Shown: in pieces, positions 49,872 to 59,110 of the stretch | Layout of the letters: each line of letters opens with the position of its first letter | Numbering within the stretch: the stretch's first letter is position 1 | Assembly: GCA_039815825.1 (NCBI GenBank) | Contig: JBCBYO010000003.1 | Coordinates: forward strand, 62,001 to 126,000 | From: JBCBDX01 sp039815825 | GTDB taxonomy: Bacteria; Pseudomonadota; Alphaproteobacteria; Rhizobiales; Rhizobiaceae | Length of the DNA: 64,000 bases | Direction: 5' to 3' | The notes under the pieces: model-generated | Databases searched by the model: none | Seen by the model: only the letters and a program-made list of their open reading frames with translations | Told to the model about the DNA's origin: nothing | Made by a program: the position numbers and the translations under genes

Positions 49872-50834
49872 TTACTTGTCCTCCTCGGCTGCCATGCGCA
49901 CGCGATTTGAACGGGCTTCCTGCCAGCGTGTGAAACCAAACATGCTGATGGTGAGGATCATCAATAGGATGAGGAGGTAGTTCGACATCGCTGCCGCCTC
50001 GCCAAGTTCGCGGAACTCGGTCGCCGTACGCGAGATGCGTAGTGCAAGGATTTCAGTCGATAATCCGGGACCGCCTTCGGTCATCACCAAGATCACCTCA
50101 AGAACCTTGAAAGCATCAATGAGGCGCAGGAGACCCGTCACAATGAGGACTGGCATCATCAACGGCAATTTTATGTAGATGATCTGCTGCCAGGTGGTCG
50201 CGCCATCAATCCGAGCAGCTTCGAGCGCAGACTTTGGCAAAGATTGTAACGCGGCCAACGACAGAATGAAGATAAACGGCGTCCATTGCCAAATATCGGC
50301 GATGATAACGCTCATGAGTGCGTGCTGGCCCAGCCAATCGACACCCGGAATACCAATTCCATCAAGTGTCCTGTTAAACGTACCGACCGTCGGGTGGTAC
50401 ATATACCGCCACATCAAGCCTACAACGACAGGTGCGATCATCATCGGTAGAATGAAGAGCGTACGTAGCACTGACATGCCGCGAATGTTCCGGTCGAGCA
50501 ACAAGGCCAAGCCGACGCCGATGAACAATTCAAATGAAACAACGAAAAAAGCGAAGGTGAGCGTTACGGTCATGCTCTCCCAGAAATTGGGATCGCCCCA
50601 CAGCTTTACGTAATTATCCAGCCCGACAAACTCAGCTTCGCCGATGGTCTGGCTTGGATCCCAATCCCGAAAGCTACCCCAAACCATGTAGCCCAACGGA
50701 TACATAAGTGCGACTGCCATGATGATCGCTGCGGGCGCCATGAACATGTATGGCGTAAAGCGGTTGGCGATCTGGGCCCTTTTACGGATTGGTTTGACGC
50801 CTGACGCAGAGCGTGCGGTAACAGCATCGGCCAT
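49872..50834 (-). CDS. Carbohydrate ABC transporter permease, MalF type
   Basis: 320 residues, six helices: PYMFMAPAAIIMAVALMYPL, NFWESMTVTLTFAFFVVSFE, LRTLFILPMMIAPVVVGLMW and the EAA loop SLPKSALEAARIDGATTWQQ with IIYIKLPLMMPVLIVTGLLR. VILVMTEGGPGLSTEILALR is typical of sugar permeases. ATG 50834 has AAGGAG seven bases upstream; TTG 50852 is less likely. It pairs with the adjacent MalG-type protein. Confidence 0.92.
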   Translation of the reverse strand: MADAVTARSASGVKPIRKRAQIANRFTPYMFMAPAAIIMAVALMYPLGYMVWGSFRDWDPSQTIGEAEFVGLDNYVKLWGDPNFWESMTVTLTFAFFVVSFELFIGVGLALLLDRNIRGMSVLRTLFILPMMIAPVVVGLMWRYMYHPTVGTFNRTLDGIGIPGVDWLGQHALMSVIIADIWQWTPFIFILSLAALQSLPKSALEAARIDGATTWQQIIYIKLPLMMPVLIVTGLLRLIDAFKVLEVILVMTEGGPGLSTEILALRISRTATEFRELGEAAAMSNYLLILLMILTISMFGFTRWQEARSNRVRMAAEEDK

Positions 50835-50922
50835 GAGCTCGCTCCTTTTCAATCAAGCGGGTTAAATCGGACAGATGTGGCGAGGCGGGAAAAGTTCCCA
50901 CCTCGCAGCTTGGGAGTTTTGA

Positions 50923-52251
50923 TTATTGCCAGGTGTAGTAGCCGGCTTCTTCCATCACCGCGGTGGTGCGTTCTGCAACACCATCCAAGGCCTCTTGAAT
51001 ATCGAGGTCTTCGGTCAACACTTTGGACAGTGTCGTACCAAGATCGGCATTGATCTTACCCCAGACAGGGATGATCGGGCGCCAGTCAGGATCCGCGTAC
51101 TTCAAGGCTTCGCCGAATGTTGCCATATGCGGGAACTTTGCATTCACGTCAGCGTCTTCGTGCGTTGAGAAGCGTGATGGGTTACCACCGGCCAAAGCGA
51201 CCAGCTTGTCGCCTTCTTTGGAAGTCAACCATTGCATCAAAAGGAATGCTGCTTCCTTGTTTTCAGCGTTTGATGGGATGCCGATACCGAAGCCACCGGT
51301 TTGCGAACCGCGACGTGTACCCATTGGATGCAGCGCCCAGCCTACCTTGCCAACGACATTAGACTTTGCTGGATCATCAATCTGGCCAGCAACGACCGTT
51401 GTGTCCAAGAACATGGCGGTATCGCCGTTCAGGAATGCACCGAGTGCCTCGCCAAAGCCGAAGCTCTTTGAACCTTCGGGTCCGCAGTCGACGATTTGCT
51501 TCAGCGCTTCAGCAGCTTTTACGCCTGCCTCATTGTTGACGATTGGGTTCCAACTGTCATCGAAGACGCGTCCACCCAAAGGCGCGAGGTGCAGAAGAAA
51601 CGCGTGGCTTGCGTGGTGACCTGAAGCGGCTCGGGACGATACGCCGCCCATTCCTGGCTCAAGATCCGGTATTTGGCACGCCAACGAAAGCATCTCGTCG
51701 TAGGTTGTTGGCACCTCGAGGCCATGCTTTTCAAAGATGTCTTTGCGATAACCCAAGATCGATGTTTCTGATCCGTAAGGGATGCCAAAAAGTGAACCGG
51801 TTTTGCCTTCTAGGTACCCTTTGGTGCCGCCAGCAAATCCGATGTTGTAGACATACCCATCGATCAGATCGTTAGCGTCATAGCCAGGGTCGGACAATTT
51901 CGGGTTCATGAAGTATTTGGCCAGATTTTCGAGCTGATCAGCGTAAACATAGTCAGCCTTGGAAAATACCACGTAGGCGATGAGGTCATACTCGCCCTCA
52001 TCTTGGGCCAGTTCGAGTGTCTGGCGCTCACGCATTTTCAAATATGGAAGCTGGTCAACCTCGACCTCAATGCCGGTTTGTTTTGTAAACTCAGGCAAGA
52101 TTTTGCGAACCGCATCATAATGCGGGTGAGCCGGGAAGTTCACGACCAAAGTCGTGCCCTCAAATTCGGCGTATGGATTGGCGAGCGCGGTGCCCACCAT
52201 AAGGGCAGCAGCCGTTAGTCCAACCGCTGCTTTTTTTAGTGAATTCAACAT
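50923..52251 (-). CDS. ABC transporter extracellular solute-binding protein (family 1)
   Basis: 442 residues with a signal peptide (AAVGLTAAALMVGTALA, mature N terminus NPYAEFEGTTL). The binding fold shows VVNFPAHPHYDAVRKILPEF, YDLIAYVVFSKADYVYADQL, LFGIPYGSETSILGYRKDIF and FLNGDTAMFLDTTVVAGQID. It is not close to known trehalose or maltose binders that I can recognise. Given the shared operator with idnO it may bind a sugar acid or polyol. The gene is second in the leftward operon, 24 bases after the ATPase gene's stop. Confidence 0.9.
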   Translation of the reverse strand: MLNSLKKAAVGLTAAALMVGTALANPYAEFEGTTLVVNFPAHPHYDAVRKILPEFTKQTGIEVEVDQLPYLKMRERQTLELAQDEGEYDLIAYVVFSKADYVYADQLENLAKYFMNPKLSDPGYDANDLIDGYVYNIGFAGGTKGYLEGKTGSLFGIPYGSETSILGYRKDIFEKHGLEVPTTYDEMLSLACQIPDLEPGMGGVSSRAASGHHASHAFLLHLAPLGGRVFDDSWNPIVNNEAGVKAAEALKQIVDCGPEGSKSFGFGEALGAFLNGDTAMFLDTTVVAGQIDDPAKSNVVGKVGWALHPMGTRRGSQTGGFGIGIPSNAENKEAAFLLMQWLTSKEGDKLVALAGGNPSRFSTHEDADVNAKFPHMATFGEALKYADPDWRPIIPVWGKINADLGTTLSKVLTEDLDIQEALDGVAERTTAVMEEAGYYTWQ

Positions 52252-52275
52252 CTAGTTCCTCCCTATGAATGTTGT

Positions 52276-53364
52276 TTAGATAGCTTGCTCGGTGTTCCGG
52301 TCGAACACATGGATGCGTTCGGGGTTAACCTTGAAAGTAAGCGTCTCGCCCAATGACATTGGGGTCTCAGAGTTCACTTCCACGGTAACTTTGTTAGATC
52401 CGCAGTCGCAGATTAAAACTGATTGGGCGCCGATATACTCAGAGACGCGAACGAAGAGCCGAAGCGCTTCGCCCTCCTTGGCTTTTGTGTCAAAAATCAG
52501 GTCAGATGGGCGAAGACCGAGGATGATATCGGCTGAGTTATGCGCCATAACCGCATCCGCCTTTTCGCCGGTCAACCGCAGCTCAAATCCGTCACCGATT
52601 GCGAAAACAGCGTCTTTGCGCATTTCAACGGTTGCCTGCAAAAAGTTCATTGGCGGCATACCAAGAAAACCAGCTACAAATTTGTTTACTGGCCGCTTGA
52701 ACAGTTCTTCTGGCGTGCCCTGTTGCTGGATATAACCACCGTGCATGACAACGATCCGGTCAGCGAGCGTCATCGCTTCGATTTGGTCGTGTGTCACATA
52801 AATCATGTTCTTTTCGACGCGCTGGCTCATGAGTGCCAACTCGGCTCTCATTTGACCACGAAGCTTGGCGTCAAGGTTCGACAAAGGTTCATCAAATAGA
52901 AAAATACCACTGTCTTTAGCCAGCGCTCGCGCCATGGCAACGCGCTGTCTTTGACCACCGGACAAGGCGCCGGGCTTGCGATGAAGAAAGTCGGTCAACC
53001 CAACCATCTCGGCGACTTCAGAAACCTTCTTGTCGATTTCCGCGGCAGGCCGCTTCCGCAGCCGCAATGCGAATGAAATATTTTGCGCAACGTTCATGTG
53101 CGGGTACAGGGCGTAGTCTTGAAAGACCATAGCGAGGTCGCGCTCTTTTGGTTCAAGATGACTCACCGGCTTACCGCCCACATAGATTTCACCGTCTGAT
53201 ACAGTCTCGAGTCCAGCGATCATCCGCAACGTTGTCGACTTGCCGCAGCCTGACGGACCGACCAAGACCGTAAATTCGTTATCGCCCATCTCAAGGTCGA
53301 TACCATGCAGGACCTCAACATCGCCGTAGCGCTTCACGAGCTTTTCGAGCTGAATTACCGGCAT
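52276..53364 (-). CDS. Carbohydrate ABC transporter ATP-binding protein (MalK/UgpC type)
   Basis: 362 residues: Walker A LVGPSGCGKSTTLRMIAGLE, Q-loop MVFQDYALYPHMNVAQNISF, signature LSGGQRQRVAMARALAKDS, Walker B IFLFDEPLSNLDAKLRGQ and switch histidine IYVTHDQIEAMTLADR, then a C-terminal regulatory TOBE/OB domain. It energises the neighbouring permeases. It is unusual in being the first gene of the operon. ATG 53364 follows GGGAGGG by three bases; the longer frame to 53424 is rejected. Confidence 0.93.
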   Translation of the reverse strand: MPVIQLEKLVKRYGDVEVLHGIDLEMGDNEFTVLVGPSGCGKSTTLRMIAGLETVSDGEIYVGGKPVSHLEPKERDLAMVFQDYALYPHMNVAQNISFALRLRKRPAAEIDKKVSEVAEMVGLTDFLHRKPGALSGGQRQRVAMARALAKDSGIFLFDEPLSNLDAKLRGQMRAELALMSQRVEKNMIYVTHDQIEAMTLADRIVVMHGGYIQQQGTPEELFKRPVNKFVAGFLGMPPMNFLQATVEMRKDAVFAIGDGFELRLTGEKADAVMAHNSADIILGLRPSDLIFDTKAKEGEALRLFVRVSEYIGAQSVLICDCGSNKVTVEVNSETPMSLGETLTFKVNPERIHVFDRNTEQAI

Positions 53365-53449
53365 GTGCCCTCCCAAAGCGATATGCCTGCGTTTGACGTG
53401 ACAGTGACACAAGCGAAGGGGCACTGAAAAGCGGGCTAGACAGGGAAAC

Positions 53450-53467
53450 TACGTTAGCGCTAACGTA
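53450..53467. promoter_or_regulatory. Perfect 18-bp LacI-type operator between the ABC operon and lacI pair
   Basis: TACGTTAGCGCTAACGTA is fully palindromic with the central CG pair of LacI-family sites. It ends six bases before the first lacI start, where bound repressor would also block that gene, and is about 85 bases before the ATPase start on the other strand. The core fits AYGTTA-N4-TAACRT, shared with the idnD-idnO site. Confidence 0.85.
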
Positions 53468-53473
53468 AAGCCC

Positions 53474-54538
53474 ATGTCAGTTGAAAAGAAAAAACAACGA
53501 TCTGGAAAGTCAATCAAGATTGATGATGTTGCGCGAGAGGCCAATGTTTCGATCATGACAGTGTCGCGCGCGCTGCGCGGTGTTGAGGGTGTATCGGAAG
53601 CCAAGCGTACTGAAATTTTCGAGATCGCCGAAAAGCTACGTTATCAGCCGAATTTCAACGCCAGGTCGCTGGTCAATGTTCAATCAAGCCTTATCGGCAT
53701 TTCCTTTCCAACCTTGTTCAACGACGTCTTTGCGGAGATGCTCGATGGCATGCGCCCAACGCTCGAAAGTGCCGGGTTTACAACGATTGTGACAACCCAT
53801 GAGTATGACGGCGCCCGCGAATTAGATTGGATTGAAACCGTACGCTATTGGCGTCCGGCGGCTGTGGTAATGACTGGCATTGATCATGATCCGAAAGTGC
53901 GCCGCGTGTTGCGTCGCGATCAAATTCCGACGTTGGAACTGTGGGAACATACTGATGATCCGATCGACCTGTGTGTCGGTATCGATCACGAAAAAGCCGG
54001 CGAACAAATAGCCAATGAGATGATTGAATTGGGATATCGACGCCCCGCCTATGTCGGATGGGGACGTGGGCACGATTATCGTTCTGAGAAGCGATTGACG
54101 GGTATTCGAAAAGCGTTCTCGGCAGCTGGCCTTGGCGGCGTGCGAACCGCGCGAACGGGTGGCACCGACCACTATCGCGCAGGTTTTAACGGCACGAAAC
54201 GACTGGTCAGCGACCAATCAACACGGCCAGACATCGTGTTTTGCCACTCGGACCATTTCGCATTTGCTGGTATGATGGCATGCGAGTCTTTGGGGTTAAG
54301 CGCGCCGGAGGACATCGGCATTGTCGGCTTTAATTCATTGTCCATCAACAATGTGCTCCCGCGTCGCATCACGACAGTCGAAGTCGAACGAAGAGAGATG
54401 GGGGCTGTTGGCGCCCGCCAGCTGATCGCACGTATCAACGGTATTGGCGGCAACTTATCGAAACGATTTGAACCCAAGGTACGCTACGGTGCAACCACCC
54501 GTACCCCAACCATGATGACCGGAAAAACAACGGCTTGA
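53474..54538 (+). CDS. LacI-family regulator 1 of the sugar-acid ABC operon
   Basis: 354 residues. DNA-binding domain IKIDDVAREANVSIMTVSRA and RGVEGVSEAKRTEIFEIA; hinge NARSLVNVQSSLIGISFPTL. Sensor domain with ELDWIETVRYWRPAAVVMTG, CVGIDHEKAGEQIANEMIEL, YVGWGRGHDYRSEKRLTGIR and IGIVGFNSLSINNVLPRRIT. It belongs to the GntR-like branch of LacI proteins. The stop overlaps the second lacI start by four bases. It is likely autoregulated through the operator just upstream. Confidence 0.88.
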   Translation: MSVEKKKQRSGKSIKIDDVAREANVSIMTVSRALRGVEGVSEAKRTEIFEIAEKLRYQPNFNARSLVNVQSSLIGISFPTLFNDVFAEMLDGMRPTLESAGFTTIVTTHEYDGARELDWIETVRYWRPAAVVMTGIDHDPKVRRVLRRDQIPTLELWEHTDDPIDLCVGIDHEKAGEQIANEMIELGYRRPAYVGWGRGHDYRSEKRLTGIRKAFSAAGLGGVRTARTGGTDHYRAGFNGTKRLVSDQSTRPDIVFCHSDHFAFAGMMACESLGLSAPEDIGIVGFNSLSINNVLPRRITTVEVERREMGAVGARQLIARINGIGGNLSKRFEPKVRYGATTRTPTMMTGKTTA

Positions 54539-55566
54539 ATAACGGTAACAGCAAAACACCGCGGATGGCTGACGTCGCTAAGGCGGCGGGCGTTTCAACG
54601 ATGACGGTTTCTCGTGCTTTGCGCGGGGACCCTTCGGTCACCAAAGAACGCCGCGCCCACATCGTCATGACCGCCGAACGTATGGGATACATTCTTGATC
54701 GCGGTGCTTCGCAGCTTCGGACCCGAAAAACCGGCTTTGTTGCAGTAACCGTACCATCGATCAACAATCCCAATTTTGCCGATAGCGTTCGCGGGTTGAC
54801 CGCTGTCCTCGAGGAAAACGGCTTGCAAGTCCTTCTCGGGTTTACCGACTATGACATCGAGCGAGAGGAACTAATGATCAGTCAGCTGCTTCGAAGGCAG
54901 CCGGAAGCGCTCGTATTGACGGGCAGCACACACACATCTGCCGCGCGTGAAATGCTGGCCCGAACATCAATCCCTGTCATCGAGACTTGGGACGAACCTG
55001 ATCAACCTTTGGGTTATTCTGTCGGCTTTTCAAACACTTATGCAGGCGCGCTCATGGCGCAGCACCTCATCGACACAGGTTGCCGCGAAATCGCTTTTGT
55101 TGGATGCACCACCGGAACCGATTATCGGGGGGAAGAGCGTGCGCGTGGGTTTATGGAGGCTTTGAAGAAAAATGGCGCCGTGGCTGACCGCTATATTGAA
55201 GCAGGTTTGCCCCCTTTGGGCGCACAAGCCGGCGCAGAGGCTGTACGGAAGATATTGGAAAACTACCCGAAAACAGATGCCGTCATGTGCGTAGCCGACT
55301 CCGTTGCGTTCGGCGCCATGACTGAACTGCAAAGAGCTGGTATTAATGTCCCGGGCCAAATCGCAATTGCAGGGTTCGGAGCGTATGATGTGAGCGAATT
55401 TTGTTCGCCTTCTATTACGACAATAAACCCAAATGCGCATGAAATTGGGAAGCTGACGGGCGAGATGATAGCCAATATTCTCAGTACACCATCCCAAGCC
55501 GCTACTATCAAACATCAGAGAAGCCAGCCGATCCTGATCAAAAGAGGCTCAACAGTCGGCCACTGA
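54535..55566 (+). CDS. LacI-family regulator 2, coupled to regulator 1
   Basis: 343 residues. DNA-binding domain MADVAKAAGVSTMTVSRALR, GDPSVTKERRAHIVMTAERM and hinge RTRKTGFVAVTVPSINNPNF. Sensor domain with LGFTDYDIEREELMISQLLR, PEALVLTGSTHTSAAREMLA, DTGCREIAFVGCTTGTDYRG and IAGFGAYDVSEFCSPSITTI. It is a clear paralog-type GntR-branch protein. The start is a TTG at 54535 overlapping the previous stop (TTGA), or ATG 54565; no strong ribosome site is seen, which fits translational coupling. Two overlapping lacI genes are unusual. Confidence 0.88.
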   Translation: MNNGNSKTPRMADVAKAAGVSTMTVSRALRGDPSVTKERRAHIVMTAERMGYILDRGASQLRTRKTGFVAVTVPSINNPNFADSVRGLTAVLEENGLQVLLGFTDYDIEREELMISQLLRRQPEALVLTGSTHTSAAREMLARTSIPVIETWDEPDQPLGYSVGFSNTYAGALMAQHLIDTGCREIAFVGCTTGTDYRGEERARGFMEALKKNGAVADRYIEAGLPPLGAQAGAEAVRKILENYPKTDAVMCVADSVAFGAMTELQRAGINVPGQIAIAGFGAYDVSEFCSPSITTINPNAHEIGKLTGEMIANILSTPSQAATIKHQRSQPILIKRGSTVGH

Positions 55567-55621
55567 ATGTCGCAAATTGGTGCTGGGCATTCCCGTCCAG
55601 GCTCTTAGCCAAATGCCAAGC

Positions 55622-56572
55622 CTAACCGCGCCACACCAAATTTTGCTCTTGTTTAACAATCCGCTGGCTCAAGCCACTAAACTCCGTGGCCAGAAATCGC
55701 GAAAAGCGATAAACAGATGGGCGTGGCGCCACAGCGCGTAAAGACATGATCCCAAGGCTTCGTTCGGGGTGGCCCAATCGAACGCTAAGCGCAGCCAACG
55801 TGCGTTGTTTTCTGGCCATGAAAACCACCGAATAAGGCAATACCGTTAGAGCCTCAGAGTTCATCAAAATGTTGGTGGTCGCGCTCAATGAGCCACCTGA
55901 GAATGAGACTTTAAAGTCGCGCATGCCGATATCAGCCAACACTTGGCGCATGTCTTGATACAAGGGGCTGGTCGTTGGCGGCGCTACCCATGAATAAGGT
56001 GCGATGTCTGCAAGCCTTAAAGACTGGCGCGAAAGGAGTGGATGCGTGTAGCCGCAAGCAATCACGTTGCGGCCTTCCAACATCGGCGTGAATTGGAAAT
56101 CTTCACTGACGCTATCTGGGTTCATGGGACAGATCGCAAGGTCCAACGCGCCGGCCGCCAATTGCGCCATGAGATCTTGGGCATAACCATAATTCTGTTC
56201 AATCTGCACATCCGGAAAGCTCTGTTGAAAACGCGCAACCATGCCGGAGATAACACCATCCATGAAAACTGGCGTCCCGGCGATCCGCACCAAGCCGCGA
56301 CGCCCGCCGCTGAATGTGGCGACAATGCTCGATGCAGCTGTATTAGCCGATCTGATTTTCCGACCCTCTGCCGCCAATGCCATACACAATTCCGTCGGCT
56401 GCAAGGGTCGCCTACCCTTTTGAAACAAAGGGACGCCAACCCGGTCTTCGAGCATGGACACGGTTCTAGAGACGCTTGGTTGTGTTTTGCCAAGCGCTTG
56501 CGCGCCCTCAGTTAGTCCGCCCTCATCCACAATGGCGGCGATGATCTCGAGATGTCGCGGATCCAGTTTCAT
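55622..56572 (-). CDS. LysR-family regulator of the aromatic locus
   Basis: 316 residues. N-terminal winged helix: HLEIIAAIVDEGGLTEGAQA, LGKTQPSVSRTVSMLEDRVG, VPLFQKGRRPLQPTELC. The effector domain has GLVRIAGTPVFMDGVISGMV, LAAGALDLAICPMNPDSVSE and GSLSATTNILMNSEALTVLP. It is divergent from the maleylacetate reductase gene with a 90-base gap, the classic layout for a LysR activator of an aromatic degradation operon. The inducer is unknown. A dyad overlaps its start codon. Confidence 0.9.
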   Translation of the reverse strand: MKLDPRHLEIIAAIVDEGGLTEGAQALGKTQPSVSRTVSMLEDRVGVPLFQKGRRPLQPTELCMALAAEGRKIRSANTAASSIVATFSGGRRGLVRIAGTPVFMDGVISGMVARFQQSFPDVQIEQNYGYAQDLMAQLAAGALDLAICPMNPDSVSEDFQFTPMLEGRNVIACGYTHPLLSRQSLRLADIAPYSWVAPPTTSPLYQDMRQVLADIGMRDFKVSFSGGSLSATTNILMNSEALTVLPYSVVFMARKQRTLAALSVRLGHPERSLGIMSLRAVAPRPSVYRFSRFLATEFSGLSQRIVKQEQNLVWRG

Positions 56573-56586
56573 AACTTAATGTTATG
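56570..56586. promoter_or_regulatory. LysR-type site overlapping the lysR start codon
   Basis: CATAAC and GTTATG flank TTAAT. The left arm includes the regulator's ATG (read on the minus strand). The ATAAC-N5-GTTAT shape is a T-N11-A LysR box, so it could serve autorepression and activation of the divergent reductase operon. Confidence 0.6.
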
Positions 56587-56663
56587 AAGTGAATGATTTT
56601 TTCGATCAAGTTCAATTTTTAGCGCCCTAAATTTGTTCATAGGACGAACGTTTGGGAGGGCGC

Positions 56664-57737
56664 GTGTCTTATTTTCAGCCAAACTTTGCTGCCAATAGCG
56701 CTTCGGTACGGGTTCGCTTCGCGCCGGGACTTCGCCATCAGATTGGCGAGGAAGTGGAGCGCCTCAGCTGCAAACGCGCGCTTGTCCTGTCAACGCCACC
56801 ACAGGCAGAAAGCGCGATGGACCTTGCAGCGATGGTTGGGTCACGTGCTGCAGGTGTGTTCACCAAAGCCGCCATGCACACGCCAGTTTCTATCACCAAG
56901 GAAGCGGTCGACTATGTGCAAGAGGTCAACGCAGACTGCGTGATTGCGATTGGCGGCGGGTCAACGACCGGCCTTGGTAAGGCAATCGCCTACCAAACCG
57001 ATTTACCGCAAATCGTAGTTCCGACAACGTACGCAGGCTCAGAGGCCACACCGATTTTGGGGCAAACAGAAAACGGCGTCAAAACCACCCTTACCGACCC
57101 AAAGGTGCAGCCGGAAGTAATCCTTTATGATGCGGAGCTGGTTTCGACACTGCCGGTCGCCATGACGGTGACAAGTGCACTCAACGCGATGGCCCATGCC
57201 GCAGAGGCGCTTTACGCGCAAAATCGCAACCCTGTCTCAACGCTATTGTCTGTTGAAGGGATCAAGGCGTTTCATGCTTCGCTCGGTCGCGTCATCGCCA
57301 ACCCCAATGACTTGGAGGCACGCGGTGAAACACTCTATGGCGCTTGGCTATGCGGCACAGTGCTCGGGCAAGTCGGCATGGCGCTACACCACAAGCTTTG
57401 TCATACGCTCGGTGGTTCATTTGACCTTCCACACGCCGAGACCCACGCGGTCGTTCTCCCTCATGCGCTGGCCTTCAACGCGCGTGCGGCGTCGGCGGAA
57501 TTAGCGCCGATTACTGACATCTTTGGCGGCGAAAACGCGGGACACGCCATGCATAGTTTTGCAACCGATGCGGGCGCACCCCTTTCTCTTCAAGGCCTTG
57601 GGCTGAGCGAAAACGACCTTGATCGCGCTGCCGAGCTGGCAGTCGAAAAGCCGTACTGGAACCCACAACCGGTGACGCGGGCCGACATACGCACCCTTTT
57701 GCAAGCCGCTTGGGAAGGAGCGGCGCCCGCATTCTGA
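56664..57737 (+). CDS. Maleylacetate reductase (Fe-ADH family)
   Basis: 357 residues of the iron-containing alcohol dehydrogenase superfamily: VRFAPGLRHQIGEEVERL, NADCVIAIGGGSTTGLGKAI (NAD-binding GGGS), VVPTTYAGSEATPILGQTEN, ALNAMAHAAEALYAQNRNPV and MALHHKLCHTLGGSFDLPHA with ETHAVVLPHALAFN. These features are specific for maleylacetate reductases, which reduce maleylacetate to 3-oxoadipate at the end of hydroxyquinol and chlorocatechol routes. GTG 56664 is preferred, after GGGAGGG; TTG 56652 is the first base of that signal. Confidence 0.9.
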   Translation: MSYFQPNFAANSASVRVRFAPGLRHQIGEEVERLSCKRALVLSTPPQAESAMDLAAMVGSRAAGVFTKAAMHTPVSITKEAVDYVQEVNADCVIAIGGGSTTGLGKAIAYQTDLPQIVVPTTYAGSEATPILGQTENGVKTTLTDPKVQPEVILYDAELVSTLPVAMTVTSALNAMAHAAEALYAQNRNPVSTLLSVEGIKAFHASLGRVIANPNDLEARGETLYGAWLCGTVLGQVGMALHHKLCHTLGGSFDLPHAETHAVVLPHALAFNARAASAELAPITDIFGGENAGHAMHSFATDAGAPLSLQGLGLSENDLDRAAELAVEKPYWNPQPVTRADIRTLLQAAWEGAAPAF

Positions 57738-57771
57738 CAACTACAAAAATGTGACTTTGGGAGGAGCCAAC

Positions 57772-59037
57772 ATGTTCACACGACGCAAACTGTTAAAAAC
57801 AACCGCTGCCCTCGGCGCCGCGAGCGCACTACCTATGCCGGCCATTGCGCAAGGCGCAAAGATACGTTTGGGCTATGTGTCACCGCAATCGGGCCCGCTG
57901 GCGGCTTTTGGCGAAGCCGACAATTTCATTTTGCAGAATTTTGCTCAGGCCTCGATGGCCGGTGACTTTGAGGTGATCGTCAAGGATTCACAATCCAACC
58001 CCAACCGGGCCGCTGAGGTGGCTAAAGAGCTCATTATCGACGATGAGATTGATCTGATGCTTGTTGCCTCGACGCCAGAGACAACGAACCCGGTCGCCAC
58101 GACAGCTGAGTCTGAAGGTATTCCGGTCATATCTACCGTTGCGCCGTGGCAGCCATACTTTATCGGCCAACAGGGCAACCCTGGCGACCCCAGTTCATGG
58201 GCGCCTTTTGATTATTCCTTCCATTTCTTCTGGGGTTTGGAAGACGTCATCTCCGTCTTCACGGCCATGTGGGGGCAGCTGGATACCAACAAATCGGTCG
58301 GAGGCCTTTTCCCTAACGATGGTGACGGTAACGCTTGGGGTGACCCCAATGTTGGCTTCCCGCCCGTGCTTGGCGCGCAAGGGTATAGCCTGACCGATCC
58401 GGGCCGCTACCAAAACCTGACCGATGATTTCACCGCGCAAATCAATGCCTTCAAACAGGGCAACGTTGAAATCGTAACGGGTGTTCCCATTCCGCCAGAC
58501 TTCACGACTTTCTGGACACAAGCCAAACAACAAGGCTTCACGCCAAAGGCAGCATCTATCGGTAAAGCCATCCTCTTCCCGCAAGCCGTCGAAGCTCTGG
58601 GCGACCAAGGCAACAATCTCTCCTCAGAAGTATGGTGGTCGCCGAACCATCCGTTCAAATCATCGATCAACGGCTTGAGCGCTGGCGAAGTTGCGGCCGC
58701 CTACACTGCAGCAACCGGCAAGCAATGGACACAACCGATCGGCTTTGTGCATGCGCTGTTTGAAATGGCGGTGGATGTGATGGGCCGGGTTGATGATGTA
58801 CGCGACCCCGATCTGGTTGCGGAAGCCATTGCTGCTTCCAACCTCGACACTATCGTGGGGCCGATCCGATTTGATGGCGCTGGTCTGCCGCCGTTTGCGC
58901 AGAAAAATATCTGCAAAACACCGCTGGTCGGTGGCCAGTGGCGGCTGAAGGATGGCGGCGGTTATGACCTCGTCATCGTGGACAATACCGATCAGCCGTC
59001 AATCCCGACAGCGGGCACTATGGAACCCATAAGCTGA
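57772..59037 (+). CDS. ABC transporter substrate-binding protein, branched-chain amino acid type (Tat signal)
   Basis: 421 residues. The N terminus MFTRRKLLKTTAALGAASAL with a twin-arginine-like motif and PMPAIAQGA cleavage site indicates export. The mature part has the LivJ-type fold: KIRLGYVSPQSGPLAAFGEA, DSQSNPNRAAEVAKELIIDD, MLVASTPETTNPVATTAESE and GIPVISTVAPWQPYF. Members near aromatic genes bind aromatic acids or phenols rather than leucine. GGGAGGAG lies before ATG 57772. It is followed by four transporter genes on the same strand. Confidence 0.9.
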   Translation: MFTRRKLLKTTAALGAASALPMPAIAQGAKIRLGYVSPQSGPLAAFGEADNFILQNFAQASMAGDFEVIVKDSQSNPNRAAEVAKELIIDDEIDLMLVASTPETTNPVATTAESEGIPVISTVAPWQPYFIGQQGNPGDPSSWAPFDYSFHFFWGLEDVISVFTAMWGQLDTNKSVGGLFPNDGDGNAWGDPNVGFPPVLGAQGYSLTDPGRYQNLTDDFTAQINAFKQGNVEIVTGVPIPPDFTTFWTQAKQQGFTPKAASIGKAILFPQAVEALGDQGNNLSSEVWWSPNHPFKSSINGLSAGEVAAAYTAATGKQWTQPIGFVHALFEMAVDVMGRVDDVRDPDLVAEAIAASNLDTIVGPIRFDGAGLPPFAQKNICKTPLVGGQWRLKDGGGYDLVIVDNTDQPSIPTAGTMEPIS

Positions 59038-59110
59038 TCGAAAACACGCATGTCAGGCGGCTAAGCTTAGTCCGCCTGGCAGCTGCCACTCTTTGTACAA
59101 GCGACGACCC

